Part shown: positions 28,444 to 39,166 of the stretch, piece by piece
How the letters are laid out: every line of letters begins with the position of its first letter
Numbering within the stretch: the stretch's first letter is position 1
Source of the DNA: Methylobacterium adhaesivum
GTDB taxonomy: Bacteria > Pseudomonadota > Alphaproteobacteria > Rhizobiales > Beijerinckiaceae
NCBI RefSeq assembly: GCF_022179065.1
Contig: NZ_BPQD01000003.1
Coordinates: 310,001 to 374,000 of the forward strand
Direction of reading: 5' to 3'
DNA: 64,000 bases
The notes under the pieces: model-generated
Told to the model about the DNA's origin: nothing
The model's input: only the letters and a program-made list of their open reading frames with translations
Database searches by the model: none
Position numbers and translations under genes: made by a program

Positions 28444-28692
28444 TCAGGCCCGGCCGCGACCGGCGACGAAGCCGATCCCGAGGCCGAGCGCCGCGCCGAT
28501 GACGGCGAAGATGCCGATGTGCTGCATCTGGCCGGTGGTCAGGGCGCCCCCGGACGTACCGGCCGGCTTGTCGCCCTGAACCTCGAGGCTGAAATCGCCG
28601 ATTCTGATCTCGGCGGCCTGGGGCCGGGTGAGATACCCGACCAAGCCGCCGACAACGAGGCCGACGAGGAGGAGCCCGATCCTGGCGTTCAA
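28444..28692 (-). CDS. Small two-helix membrane protein inside the F1 atp operon
   Basis: This is 82 aa. An N-terminal hydrophobic helix (RIGLLLVGLVVGGLVGYL) and a C-terminal one (IGIFAVIGAALGLGIGFVAG), both Gly-rich, flank a polar region of about 30 residues (IRIGDFSLEVQGDKPAG). It lies two bases after the atpD stop and about 77 bases before atpC, on the same strand, so it should be co-transcribed and translationally linked to atpD. It is not subunit a, b, c or AtpI by sequence as far as I can tell. Function unknown; an assembly or regulatory role is only inferred from position. Confidence 0.75.
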   Translation of the reverse strand: MNARIGLLLVGLVVGGLVGYLTRPQAAEIRIGDFSLEVQGDKPAGTSGGALTTGQMQHIGIFAVIGAALGLGIGFVAGRGRA

Positions 28693-28694
28693 GA

Positions 28695-30182
<1,488 letters not shown>

Positions 30183-30201
30183 TCAGGGCGTCGGGGAGCG
30201 C

Positions 30202-31077
30202 TTAGAGCGCTTCGGCGCCCGAGATGATCTCGATGAGTTCCTTGGTGATCATGGCCTGACGCGTGCGGTTGTAGATCTGCGTCTGCTTCTTGATCATCTC
30301 GCCGGCGTTGCGCGTGGCGGAATCCATGGCGCCCGTGCGGGCGCCCTGTTCGGAGGCGGCGTTCTCGAGGAGCGCGCGGAACACCTGAACCGTGAGGTTG
30401 CGCGGCAGCAGCGTGTCGAGGATCGTCTCCTCGTTCGGCTCGAACTGCAGGGCCGCGTCGGGCGCCGTGGCGCCGGCCTGGGGGAGTTCAGCCGGGATCA
30501 GCTTCTGTGCGGTCGGAACCTGCGCGATGACCGAGCGGAACCGCGAGTAGAACAGCGTCGCGACATCGAACTCGCCCGCATCGAAGCGACTGATGATGCT
30601 GTCGGCGATCTCGGCGGCGAACTCGTAATCCACCGGCTTGTTGCCGCGCAGGTCGCGGTTCTCGATGATCTGGTCGCGGTACTGGCGGCGCAGGAGGTCG
30701 TAGCCCTTCTTGCCGACGGTGACGATCTTCACCGTCTTGCCCTCCGCCGTCAGGCGGCGGATGTGCTCGCGGGCGAGGCGCACGATGGACGAGTTGAAGC
30801 CGCCGCACAGGCCGCGATCGGCAGTGCAGACGATCAGGAGGTGGGTCTTCTCGGCGCCGGTGCCGGAGAGGAGCCGGGGTCCCTGGACGCCGCCGACGAG
30901 GTTCGCCGCGAGGTTGCCGAGCACCTGGGACATCTTCTCGGCGTAGGGACGCGCGCTCTCGGCGGCCATCTGGGCGCGCCGCAGCTTGGCGGCGGCGACC
31001 ATCTGCATGGCCTTGGTGATCTTCTGCGTTCCCTTCACCGACGCGATGCGGTTACGCAGATCCTTCAAACTCGCCAT
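30202..31077 (-). CDS. atpG: F1 ATP synthase subunit gamma
   Basis: This is a 291-aa central-stalk subunit. N-terminus [36 protein letters not shown] is the conserved helix; C-terminus has [41 protein letters not shown] with the gamma signature. It rotates inside the alpha3beta3 head. It lies between atpA and atpD with gaps of 115 and 46 bases. Confidence 0.98.
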   Translation of the reverse strand: MASLKDLRNRIASVKGTQKITKAMQMVAAAKLRRAQMAAESARPYAEKMSQVLGNLAANLVGGVQGPRLLSGTGAEKTHLLIVCTADRGLCGGFNSSIVRLAREHIRRLTAEGKTVKIVTVGKKGYDLLRRQYRDQIIENRDLRGNKPVDYEFAAEIADSIISRFDAGEFDVATLFYSRFRSVIAQVPTAQKLIPAELPQAGATAPDAALQFEPNEETILDTLLPRNLTVQVFRALLENAASEQGARTGAMDSATRNAGEMIKKQTQIYNRTRQAMITKELIEIISGAEAL

Positions 31078-31192
31078 GGGTGTCTTCCAGATCCATCCGC
31101 TACGGCTCGGGAGGGGGCGCCCGGCCTTCCGGGCGCCTCACTGACTGGGGCCGGTCCCCGTGGGACCGGCCAGGGCTCGGTCAGGTCGGGGC

Positions 31193-32722
31193 TTAGGCCA
31201 GCGACTTGGCCACGCCCTCGACGACGCCCTTCAGCGTCTTGGCGCTGTCGTCCGACAGGTCCTTCGAGTCGCGGATCTTGGTGAGCAGATCGGCGTGCTT
31301 CGTGCGCAGGGTCGAGAGCAGGGCGTCCTCGAACGGACGGACCTTCGAGACCGGCAGGTTGTCGAGGTAGCCGTTCACGCCGGCATAGATCACCGCGACC
31401 TGCTCTTCCATCTTCAGCGGCGAGAACTGCGGCTGCTTCAGGAGTTCGGTGAGACGCGAGCCCCGGTTCAGGAGCTTCTGGGTCGAGGCGTCGAGATCCG
31501 AGCCGAACTGCGCGAAGGCGGCCATCTCGCGATACTGGGCGAGCTCGCCCTTGATCTTGCCGGCGACCTTTTTCATGGCCTTCGTCTGGGCCGAGGAGCC
31601 CACGCGGGAGACCGAGAGGCCGACGTTCACCGCCGGGCGGATGCCCTGGTAGAACAGGTCGGTCTCGAGGAAGATCTGGCCGTCGGTGATCGAGATCACG
31701 TTGGTGGGGATGTAGGCCGAGACGTCGTTGGCCTGGGTCTCGATGACCGGCAGGGCGGTCAGCGAGCCGTTGCCGGCGGCGTCGCCCATCTTGGCGGCGC
31801 GCTCGAGGAGACGCGAGTGCAGGTAGAACACGTCGCCGGGATAGGCCTCGCGGCCCGGCGGGCGGCGCAGGAGCAGGGACATCTGGCGGTAGGCCACGGC
31901 CTGCTTCGAGAGATCGTCGTATACGATCACGGCGTGCATGCCGTTGTCGCGGAAGTACTCGCCCATGGCGCAGCCGGCGAAGGGCGCGATGAACTGCATC
32001 GGCGCGGCGTCGGAGGCCGTGGCGGCGATGACGATGGAGTATTCGAGCGCGCCGTTGTCCTCGAGGGACTTCACGAACTGCGCAACGGTGGAGCGCTTCT
32101 GGCCGATGGCGACGTAGACGCAGTAGAGCTTGGCGTTCTCGTCGGTGCCCGCATGGGCCGGCTTCTGGTTGAGGATCGTGTCGAGGGCGATGGCGGTCTT
32201 GCCGGTCTGGCGATCGCCGATGATGAGCTCGCGCTGGCCGCGACCGACGGGGATCAGGGCGTCGATGGCCTTGAGGCCCGTGGCCATCGGCTCATGGACC
32301 GACTTGCGCGGTATGATGCCCGGCGCCTTCACGTCGACGCGGCGACGCTCGGTGGTGGCGATGGGGCCCTTGCCGTCGATGGGGTTGCCGAGCGCGTCGA
32401 CGACGCGGCCGAGCAGCGCCTTGCCGACGGGGACGTCCACGATGGCGCCCGTGCGCTTGACGGTCTGGCCTTCCTTGATGTCGCGATCCGACCCGAAGAT
32501 CACGATGCCGACGTTGTCCTGCTCGAGGTTGAGGGCCATGCCGCGCACGCCCGACTCGAACTCGACCATCTCGCCGGCCTGGACGCTGTCGAGACCGTAG
32601 GCGCGGGCGATGCCGTCACCGACGGACAGAACCTGACCCACCTCGGTGACTTCGGCTTCCTGGCCGAAATTCTTGATCTGATCCTTCAGGATCGCGGAGA
32701 TCTCGGCGGCGCGGATGTCCAT
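31193..32722 (-). CDS. atpA: F1 ATP synthase subunit alpha
   Basis: This is 509 aa. P-loop [32 protein letters not shown] is the alpha/beta signature near residue 365; N-terminus [20 protein letters not shown]. It binds non-catalytic nucleotide in F1. Normal length for the family and no anomaly seen. Confidence 0.98.
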   Translation of the reverse strand: MDIRAAEISAILKDQIKNFGQEAEVTEVGQVLSVGDGIARAYGLDSVQAGEMVEFESGVRGMALNLEQDNVGIVIFGSDRDIKEGQTVKRTGAIVDVPVGKALLGRVVDALGNPIDGKGPIATTERRRVDVKAPGIIPRKSVHEPMATGLKAIDALIPVGRGQRELIIGDRQTGKTAIALDTILNQKPAHAGTDENAKLYCVYVAIGQKRSTVAQFVKSLEDNGALEYSIVIAATASDAAPMQFIAPFAGCAMGEYFRDNGMHAVIVYDDLSKQAVAYRQMSLLLRRPPGREAYPGDVFYLHSRLLERAAKMGDAAGNGSLTALPVIETQANDVSAYIPTNVISITDGQIFLETDLFYQGIRPAVNVGLSVSRVGSSAQTKAMKKVAGKIKGELAQYREMAAFAQFGSDLDASTQKLLNRGSRLTELLKQPQFSPLKMEEQVAVIYAGVNGYLDNLPVSKVRPFEDALLSTLRTKHADLLTKIRDSKDLSDDSAKTLKGVVEGVAKSLA

Positions 32723-32791
32723 CGTCGGGCCTCTTGTCGTTGATTGAATGAATGGGTCTGGGAACGGGAAGGGTCGGGCCTGTGAAGGCCC

Positions 32792-33364
32792 TTACCGGGC
32801 TTCCCGCATGGCAAGGCGAATACCGTTGAGCTTGGTCCGCAGGGACGCGTCGACCATGCGGCTGCCGATCTTGACCACGAGGCCGCCGATCAGGCTGGGG
32901 TCGATCCGTAGATCAAGGTCGATCTCGGAGCGTGCGACGTCGCGCAGGCTGGCCTTGATCTCCTCGACGACGGCGTCGGACGGCCGCTCGGCGACGGTGA
33001 CCTCGGCGCGCACGATGCCCCGCGACACCTGCACGAGGCTGCGGAAGGAGCGGATCATGTCCGGCAGGGCGAACAGGCGGCGATTGGCGGCGGCGAGGCG
33101 GATGAAGTTCGCGCCGAGCCCGCCGATGCCGGCTTTCTCCAGCAGGGCGCCGATGGCGGCTTCCTGCTCGGCGCCCGAGAAGACGGGGCTGCGCACGAAG
33201 CGACGCAGATCGGCGCTCTCCTTCAGCAGCGCGTCGAACTGATCGAGGCTCGCCGCGACACCATCGATATCGCGCTCGTCGCGCGCCAGTTCGAACAGGG
33301 CCGACGCGTAACGCGCCGCCACGCCTGCAACCGGAGAACCCGCCTCGGAACCGTTCTGCGCCAC
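32792..33364 (-). CDS. atpH: F1 ATP synthase subunit delta
   Basis: The product is 190 aa from GTG 33364 (the frame is open far upstream but the extension is unlike the family). Conserved parts are AARYASALFELARD at the N-terminus, and SLIGGLVVKIGSRMVDASLRTKLNGIRLAM at the C-terminus. Delta joins F1 to the peripheral stalk. It heads the F1 operon; no F0 genes (a, b, c) are near, as is normal in alphaproteobacteria, where they form a separate operon. Confidence 0.93.
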   Translation of the reverse strand: MAQNGSEAGSPVAGVAARYASALFELARDERDIDGVAASLDQFDALLKESADLRRFVRSPVFSGAEQEAAIGALLEKAGIGGLGANFIRLAAANRRLFALPDMIRSFRSLVQVSRGIVRAEVTVAERPSDAVVEEIKASLRDVARSEIDLDLRIDPSLIGGLVVKIGSRMVDASLRTKLNGIRLAMREAR

Positions 33365-33672
33365 GCGCCGCTCTCTCTTCAATCCGGCCCTAGGGTTCCG
33401 GCCGCCGCGTACCGCTGGAGCGGCGAGGCTTCGGGAACCGTCAGGATTGGGAACTGCCGGTCTGCGCGGGCCACATGAAAACCCGCCCTTCCGGCGCGGC
33501 GAGGGCCTAGCATGCGGGTTCTGGGGGCGCAAGACGATGGGCCGCGCCGGTACGGGACAGGCGATCGGCGCACGGGACGGCCGGCCGAGCCACCCGCCGG
33601 GCGTTGTGCGGTGCGGCAGAATCCGGAGCACGATCCGGTCGCGCCAAACGGTGGCGAAGGTGAGGCGGAGCC
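33365..33672. other. Gap upstream of the F1 operon
   Basis: Must contain the F1 operon promoter (minus strand) and the end of the DsbA-like transcript. An inverted pair AACCCGC (33480-33486) / GCGGGTT (33514-33520) is present with a long spacer. GAGAGAG just before the atpH GTG is a fair ribosome-binding site. No small gene supported. Confidence 0.4.
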
Positions 33673-34353
33673 TCAGCAGGCGATGCGATCGCAGCGCCGC
33701 ATGGCGGCGATCATCCGGGCGAGGGATTTCGCACCCGGATGGCCGAGGAGGCCGGTGTTGCCCAGAACGTAGGACGGCGTGGCGGCCAGCCCGAGATCGG
33801 CGGCCATCCGCATCTGGGCCTTGAGGGCGAGGCGGACTTCCTCGCTGTCGCCGATGGTCTCGAGTTCGGCCGCGGGCACGCCGAGCTTGGCCGCGGCCTT
33901 CAGGGCGCCGGTTCCGTCGATGGAACCGCGTCCGGCGAGAAGCGTGCCGTAGAGGCTCCACGCGGCGGCCGAGCCGAGCTTGCGCTGCACGGCCAGCGCG
34001 ACCTTGGCCGCCTGGGCCGATTGCGGTGATAGGATCGGATTGTTGATGAGGCCGATCCGCAGGGTGGGGTCGCTCCCGGCGAGGGACACCATGTCGGCGG
34101 CCGCCTTGCGGCAGTACGGGCAATTGTAGTCGAAGAACTCGTACAGGGTCGTCTCGGCCTCGGCCGGCCCGACATAGGTGATGCCCTTCAGGGCCGGAAT
34201 CTCGCCGACGATCTCGCCGGGCAGGCGCATGTTGGCGACGGGGCGGCCCTCGTCGCTCTCGACCTTCCAGGTCTGGCCGTAGCCCTGAGCGAGGGCCCGG
34301 CCGGTGAGGCCGATCCCCAGGACGGAGAGGAAGTGCCGGCGGTCGAAGCGCAT
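33673..34353 (-). CDS. DsbA-family thiol oxidoreductase, exported
   Basis: The product is 226 aa from ATG 34353. N-terminus RFDRRHFLSVLGIGLTGRALAQ has a twin-arginine-like motif and signal cleavage region, so it is exported, probably by Tat. A thioredoxin fold with the CPYC active site (YEFFDYNCPYCRKAAADM) near residue 88 and the cis-Pro region LAATPSYVLGNTGLLG follow. This is the Com1/DsbA-like group that oxidises or isomerises disulfides in the periplasm. No lipobox. Its neighbour at 34454 has the same fold but is cytoplasmic. Confidence 0.88.
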   Translation of the reverse strand: MRFDRRHFLSVLGIGLTGRALAQGYGQTWKVESDEGRPVANMRLPGEIVGEIPALKGITYVGPAEAETTLYEFFDYNCPYCRKAAADMVSLAGSDPTLRIGLINNPILSPQSAQAAKVALAVQRKLGSAAAWSLYGTLLAGRGSIDGTGALKAAAKLGVPAAELETIGDSEEVRLALKAQMRMAADLGLAATPSYVLGNTGLLGHPGAKSLARMIAAMRRCDRIAC

Positions 34354-34453
34354 GGGATAGGGCCCGAAAAGCGAGTGCAAGGTCGGGCAGGCTCTTAAGC
34401 GTGTTGCGCCCGGGTGACCATCGGCTGGCGCGCGCGTGACAGGGGAAGTCCCC

Positions 34454-35083
34454 CTACTCGCGCATGGCGCCGGGTCGGTCGCCGACGGCCCAGGCGAGGG
34501 CCTGTTCCAGGCGGTCGTTGCCCCAGAACAGCTCGCCGTCCCCCGTGAGGAAGGTCGGCGCCCCGAAGATGCCGCGCGAGCGCGCCTCCTCGCCGTTGAC
34601 GCGCAGGCGCCCCTTGTTCGTCTCGGCCGCCGCCTGCTTCAGGATGATGGTGCCGTCGAGGCCGAGGCCGTTGAGGATCGCGACCACGGCCGCGGGCTCG
34701 GCGATGGATTGTCCCCGGGCGAATTCCGCCTCGTAGACCGCTTTCGAGAACGGCACGAGCCAGTCGTGATCCATCCCGTAGGTCGCCGCCCGCGTGGCGC
34801 TGAGGCTGTTCTGGGGAAACGGATTGGGGCGCGTCACCGGCGGCAGTCCGAGGCGCGCGGCCTCGCGCTCGACGTCGCGCCACATGTGCCGGCCCTTGGC
34901 CGGATAGAGGTTGAACGGCGATGAATTCCACCCCTGCGCGGCGAAGATCGGGCCGACGAGGAACGGGCGCCAGCGCAGCTCGACTTCGGCGGCCTCGGCC
35001 AGCGCCTCGATCCGCATGGCAGCGAGGTAGGAATAGGTGGAGGCGAACTCATACCAGAATTCGAGGGTCGGCCGGCGCGGCAT
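34454..35083 (-). CDS. 2-hydroxychromene-2-carboxylate isomerase family (DsbA fold)
   Basis: The product is 209 aa from ATG 35083. N-terminus TLEFWYEFASTYSYLA, with a Ser in place of the redox Cys pair, is the glutathione-dependent isomerase signature. WRPFLVGPIFAAQGWNSSPF and GIFGAPTFLTGDGELFWGNDRL complete the family pattern. The class uses glutathione to isomerise naphthalene-degradation intermediates, but the real substrate in this organism is unknown. Soluble, no signal peptide. Confidence 0.88.
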   Translation of the reverse strand: MPRRPTLEFWYEFASTYSYLAAMRIEALAEAAEVELRWRPFLVGPIFAAQGWNSSPFNLYPAKGRHMWRDVEREAARLGLPPVTRPNPFPQNSLSATRAATYGMDHDWLVPFSKAVYEAEFARGQSIAEPAAVVAILNGLGLDGTIILKQAAAETNKGRLRVNGEEARSRGIFGAPTFLTGDGELFWGNDRLEQALAWAVGDRPGAMRE

Positions 35084-35325
35084 ACGTCGAAACTCCGGAT
35101 TGTGTGAGAGAGCCATTTTCGCCGCCCGGGCCCCCAGGGGCAAGGTCGCCGACAAGGTTACCGGGCGATGACCTTCGCCCCTGGGATGAGCGGGGACAAG
35201 GCCGCCGGCTGCCGTAACGACATGAGGCGAACGCATCCGGCGGCACGGCGGTTGCACGGCCCATCGCTCCGCTGTTAAGCCGCCGCCAGACGCCCGCCCC
35301 CCATGGCCGAACCCGAGCGAGTCCG

Positions 35326-36567
35326 ATGCCCGACGCGAACCCGAAGCCCGTCAACAAGGTCGTGCTCGCCTATTCGGGCGGCCTCGACACCTCGATCATC
35401 CTGAAGTGGCTGCAGACCACCTATGGCTGCGAGGTGGTCACGTTCACGGCCGATCTCGGCCAGGGCGAGGAACTGGAGCCGGCCCGCAAGAAGGCCGAAC
35501 TCCTCGGCATCAAGCCGGAGAACATCTTCATCGAGGATCTCCGCGAGGAATTCGTGCGCGACTACGTGTTCCCGATGTTCCGGGCCAACGCCGTCTACGA
35601 AGGCGTCTATCTGCTCGGCACCTCCATCGCCCGGCCGCTCATCGCCAAGAAGCAGATCGAGATCGCCGAGCGCCTCGGGGCCGACGCCGTCTGTCACGGC
35701 GCCACGGGCAAGGGCAACGACCAGGTGCGGTTCGAACTCGGCTACTATGCCCTCAAGCCCGACGTCACGGTGATCGCTCCGTGGCGCGAATGGGACCTGA
35801 AGAGCCGCGAGCAGCTCATCGCCTTCGCCGAACAGCACCAGATCCCCATCGCCAAGGACAAGCGCGGCGAGAGCCCGTTCTCCGTCGACGCCAACCTCCT
35901 GCACGCCTCCTCCGAGGGCAAGGTGCTCGAGGACCCCGCCGACGAGGTGCCGGACTACGTGTTCTCGCGCACGATCTCGCCCGAGCAGGCCCCCGACACG
36001 CCGACCATCATCACCATCGGGTTCGAGAAGGGCGACGCCGTCTCCATCGACGGCGAGACGCTGTCTCCCGCGACCCTGCTCGCGAAACTGAACCAGCTTG
36101 GCCACGACAACGGCATCGGCCGCCTCGACCTGGTGGAAAACCGCTTCGTCGGCATGAAGAGCCGCGGCATGTACGAGACGCCCGGCGGCACCATCCTTTT
36201 GCCGGCCCACCGCGCCATCGAGTCGATCACCCTGGATCGCGGCGCGGCGCACCTCAAGGATCAGATCATGCCGCAATACGCGGAGCTGATCTACAACGGC
36301 TTCTGGTTCAGCCCCGAGCGCGAGATGCTCCAGGCCCTCATCGACAAGAGCCAGGAGATGGTCACCGGCGAGGTCCGGCTGAAGCTCTACAAGGGCGGCG
36401 TCCACGTCATCGGCCGCACCAGTCCAAACTCCCTCTACGATCAGGACCTCGTCACCTTCGAGGAGGGTGCCGTCGCCTACGACCACCGCGACGCGGCGGG
36501 CTTCATCAAGCTCAACGCCCTGCGCCTGCGCACCCTGGCCCAGCGCAAGAAGAAGCTCGGCGCCTGA
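35326..36567 (+). CDS. argG: Argininosuccinate synthase
   Basis: The product is 413 aa. It joins citrulline and aspartate with ATP in arginine synthesis, in the cytoplasm. The ATP-pyrophosphatase motif is [15 protein letters not shown] near residues 14-28. Other landmarks are [31 protein letters not shown] and [13 protein letters not shown]. Normal length, ATG start at 35326. It is followed by a strong GC palindrome and a convergent unknown gene. Confidence 0.97.
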   Translation: MPDANPKPVNKVVLAYSGGLDTSIILKWLQTTYGCEVVTFTADLGQGEELEPARKKAELLGIKPENIFIEDLREEFVRDYVFPMFRANAVYEGVYLLGTSIARPLIAKKQIEIAERLGADAVCHGATGKGNDQVRFELGYYALKPDVTVIAPWREWDLKSREQLIAFAEQHQIPIAKDKRGESPFSVDANLLHASSEGKVLEDPADEVPDYVFSRTISPEQAPDTPTIITIGFEKGDAVSIDGETLSPATLLAKLNQLGHDNGIGRLDLVENRFVGMKSRGMYETPGGTILLPAHRAIESITLDRGAAHLKDQIMPQYAELIYNGFWFSPEREMLQALIDKSQEMVTGEVRLKLYKGGVHVIGRTSPNSLYDQDLVTFEEGAVAYDHRDAAGFIKLNALRLRTLAQRKKKLGA

Positions 36568-36580
36568 GCGACCGTTCTCC

Positions 36581-36600
36581 CCTCCCCCCGCGGGGGGAGG
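36581..36600. terminator. 20-base palindrome between convergent genes
   Basis: CCTCCCCCCGCGGGGGGAGG is self-complementary over ten base pairs, followed by GTCTTTGGGG. It lies 13 bases after argG stop and before the convergent gene at 36619; likely bidirectional terminator, without a long T-run. Confidence 0.6.
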
Positions 36601-36618
36601 GTCTTTGGGGCTTTGTCG

Positions 36619-37188
36619 TCAGGCCGCGACCCAGCCGTCCGCACCGCGCCGGAACAGGCCCGGCCCGAGGTCGGCGTACCGCAGGAAGATCTGCAGGGCC
36701 GGCTGCATCTCGTGGTGCAGGGCCGGCGGCTCGGAGGCCGTGCCGTAAGGGCGGGCCGGATCGATGGCCGGCACGTCGCGGGCCTCGTCCCAGATCACCG
36801 CTAGGGACCGGATCAGGGCGATGTGCTCGGCGCCGACGTCGAAGGTGACGTGCTCGGGGGTCGCGCCCGTCGCCTCGTCGCGGAACACGTCGCCGACATC
36901 GCCCGCATCGAGCTTGGCCAGGGTGTTGTGGTAAGCGTAGCGGCCCGGCTTCAGGACCGCGCTCGTGCAGAACACCGCCAGTGCGTCGCCGAGCGCCCGG
37001 TGTTCCTCGTCCGCGCCCTCGTCGTCCCCCGTGACGTTGAAGATGTCGCCGTCCCGGTCGGTGCTGCCGTAGGGCGCGTCCGGATGCACGATGGGCGCGC
37101 CGACCCCGTCGCGGTTCCAGGCCACCACCATCCGGCGGATCAGCGCGATGCGCTCGAGGGTGAGTTCGAAGGTGTTCGCGTCGGCCAA
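36619..37188 (-). CDS. Hypothetical protein with internal duplication
   Basis: This 189-aa soluble acidic protein consists of two related halves. Residues 7-41 (FELTLERIALIRRMVVAW, then VHPDAPYG) match residues 116-149 (FDVGAEHIALIRSLAVIW, then IDPARPYG). The following parts also align (HRALGDALAVF with HHEMQPALQIF, and LKPGRYAYH with LGPGLFRRG). Shared features are IALIR, a Trp, and a Pro-Tyr-Gly after an Asp/Pro segment. I do not recognise the family and no cofactor motif is visible. It lies between argG and mtgA. Confidence 0.7.
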   Translation of the reverse strand: MADANTFELTLERIALIRRMVVAWNRDGVGAPIVHPDAPYGSTDRDGDIFNVTGDDEGADEEHRALGDALAVFCTSAVLKPGRYAYHNTLAKLDAGDVGDVFRDEATGATPEHVTFDVGAEHIALIRSLAVIWDEARDVPAIDPARPYGTASEPPALHHEMQPALQIFLRYADLGPGLFRRGADGWVAA

Positions 37189-37334
37189 CGTGGTATCCGC
37201 CCCTGATGCGGCCCGTCCGGGCCGGGTCCCCGGTCTCGATCGGCTCTATGACACGACTTTTCCCCCGGCGACATGGGGAGCGCCGGGCCGGAACTTCGCC
37301 CCGAAAGCCGGAGGCTACCTTTCGCAGCGATGCG

Positions 37335-38135
37335 CTAGCGCTTCACGCAGCCCATCAGGCCGGCCACCCCATTCATCCGGGTTTGGATCCGGGCCGCCGC
37401 CGCCCGCACGCCGCGCGACGGCAGGGCCGGGTTGCGCAGGATCGGGTTGGGCAGCACGGCGGCGAGCAGTGCCGCCTCCCCCCGCGTCAGGTCGCGGGCG
37501 GGTTTGCCGAACCAGCGCCGCGCAGCGGCCTCGGCCCCGAACACCCCCTCGCCCCACTCGGCGACGTTGAGGTAGACCTCCATCATCCGGCGTTTGCCCC
37601 ACAGGGCGTCGGCGGCCATCGCCAGGGGGATCTCCAGGCCCTTGCGCAGGACGGAGCGGCCTGGCCACAGGAAGACGTTCTTCACCGTTTGCATCGAGAT
37701 CGTCGAGGCGCCCCGGCTCGGGCCGTCCTCGTCGTCGACGACTTCGCGCAGGGCGCCCCAATCGACGCCGTCATGCAGGCAGAAGCGCTGATCCTCCGAG
37801 GCGATCACCGCCTGGACGAGGTGGGGCGAGATCGCCGCCAGGGGGACGGCTTGGCGGTCCACGGGCTTCAGGGTCGCCCATCGCCCGAGCATCAGGGTTG
37901 AGGGCGGGGGCACTGCGCTATAGACGAGCGCCATGACGAGCAGCACACCAAAGGCGAGGGCCGGCAGCAGCAGGACGAGTCCGACGATCCGGCGCGGGCG
38001 CCAGCCCCGTGTCGATCCGGGCGCCGTCTGCGTCGACCTGCGGCGCAGGGGCCGCTCGGCGCTCTCCGCTCCCTCCCGAATCTGATCCTCCTCCGCTCGC
38101 CGCACGCTCACCCTTCCGAAGGCCCGCCCGACCAT
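37335..38135 (-). CDS. mtgA: Monofunctional peptidoglycan glycosyltransferase
   Basis: The product is up to 266 aa. After a polar, basic N-terminus, a helix (IVGLVLLLPALAFGVLLVMA) anchors it in the inner membrane. The GT51 domain follows: ASEDQRFCLHDGVDWGAL with the catalytic Glu, ASTISMQTVKNVFLWPGRS and RKGLEIPLA, then GKRRMMEVYLNVAEWGEGVFGAEAAA. It polymerises lipid II into glycan strands. ATG 38135 overlaps the divergent ispA start within one CATG; GTG 38111 is an alternative that removes the overlap. Confidence 0.93.
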   Translation of the reverse strand: MVGRAFGRVSVRRAEEDQIREGAESAERPLRRRSTQTAPGSTRGWRPRRIVGLVLLLPALAFGVLLVMALVYSAVPPPSTLMLGRWATLKPVDRQAVPLAAISPHLVQAVIASEDQRFCLHDGVDWGALREVVDDEDGPSRGASTISMQTVKNVFLWPGRSVLRKGLEIPLAMAADALWGKRRMMEVYLNVAEWGEGVFGAEAAARRWFGKPARDLTRGEAALLAAVLPNPILRNPALPSRGVRAAAARIQTRMNGVAGLMGCVKR

Positions 38136-39096
38136 GACGTCAACGCAAGGATCCCACGCTTCGGTCAAGGCGGATGCCCCGGTCGACGCGTTTACCCACA
38201 GGCTTGCCACGGTGGCCGACGCCGTCGAGGCCTGGCTCGCCGAGCGTCTCACCCCCGAGACGCAGGCCGGCGAGATCACCCGGCCGGTGCGCCTGATGGA
38301 GGCCATGCGCCACGCGGTGCTCGGCGGCGGCAAGCGCCTGCGTCCGTTCCTCGCCGTGGAGACGGCTCGGATGCTCGGCGGGCCCGAGGCCGGGGCGCTC
38401 GCCGCCGGATCGGCCATCGAGCTCGTGCACTGCTATTCCCTCGTCCACGACGACATGCCGGCCATGGACGATGATGACCTGCGCCGGGGCAAGCCCACCG
38501 TCCACAAGGCCTACGACGAGGCCACCGCCATCCTGGTCGGCGACGCGCTTCAGACCCTGGCCTTCGAGGTTCTGGCCGACGCGACCTGGCAGCCGGACGC
38601 CGCGATCCGGGCCGACCTCGTGCTCGGCCTCGCCAAGGCCTCGGGCCTCGGCGGCATGGTCGGCGGCCAGCTCCTCGACCTCGGGGCGGAGGGGCGCTTC
38701 GGCCCGGTGTCGCTCACCGTCGACGACACCCTCCAGCTTCAGGCCATGAAGACCGGCGCGATCCTCGCCTTCTCGGTGGAGGCCGGCGCCATCGTGGGCG
38801 GCGCGAGCCCCGACGAGCGCCGCGCGCTCCTGCGCTACGGCCACGCCCTCGGCCAGGCCTTCCAGATCGCCGACGACATCCTCGACCGCGAAGCCTCAGC
38901 GGAAGCCATGGGCAAGGCCACCGGCAAGGACAAGGACGCCGGCAAGGCCACCCTCGTCGACCGCCTCGGCCTCGACGGGGCGCGAGCCGAGTGCGACCGT
39001 CTGGTGGGCGTCTGCGAAGACGCCGTATCAGCTTGGGGCGACAAGGCGCAGATTCTTCGCGATGCGGCGCGGTTCACCGTGGCGCGCAAGGTATGA
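38134..39096 (+). CDS. ispA: Polyprenyl (farnesyl) diphosphate synthase
   Basis: This is 320 aa. The first aspartate-rich motif LVHDDMPAMDDDDLRRGKPT and the second QIADDILD are intact, with GGGKRLRPFL upstream. The spacing and YSLVHDDMPAMDDDD pattern fits the IspA (geranyl/farnesyl diphosphate synthase) type. It makes C10-C15 precursors for ubiquinone and undecaprenyl lipids, so it feeds the same wall pathway as the divergent mtgA. ATG 38134 shares its bases with the mtgA start on the other strand. Confidence 0.92.
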   Translation: MTSTQGSHASVKADAPVDAFTHRLATVADAVEAWLAERLTPETQAGEITRPVRLMEAMRHAVLGGGKRLRPFLAVETARMLGGPEAGALAAGSAIELVHCYSLVHDDMPAMDDDDLRRGKPTVHKAYDEATAILVGDALQTLAFEVLADATWQPDAAIRADLVLGLAKASGLGGMVGGQLLDLGAEGRFGPVSLTVDDTLQLQAMKTGAILAFSVEAGAIVGGASPDERRALLRYGHALGQAFQIADDILDREASAEAMGKATGKDKDAGKATLVDRLGLDGARAECDRLVGVCEDAVSAWGDKAQILRDAARFTVARKV

Positions 39097-39166
39097 CGCG
39101 CCGGCAAGCCCGGCCGCACCGTAGATCGAACCGCGTCCATCGGGACGAATGAAGCGAGTTGACCCC

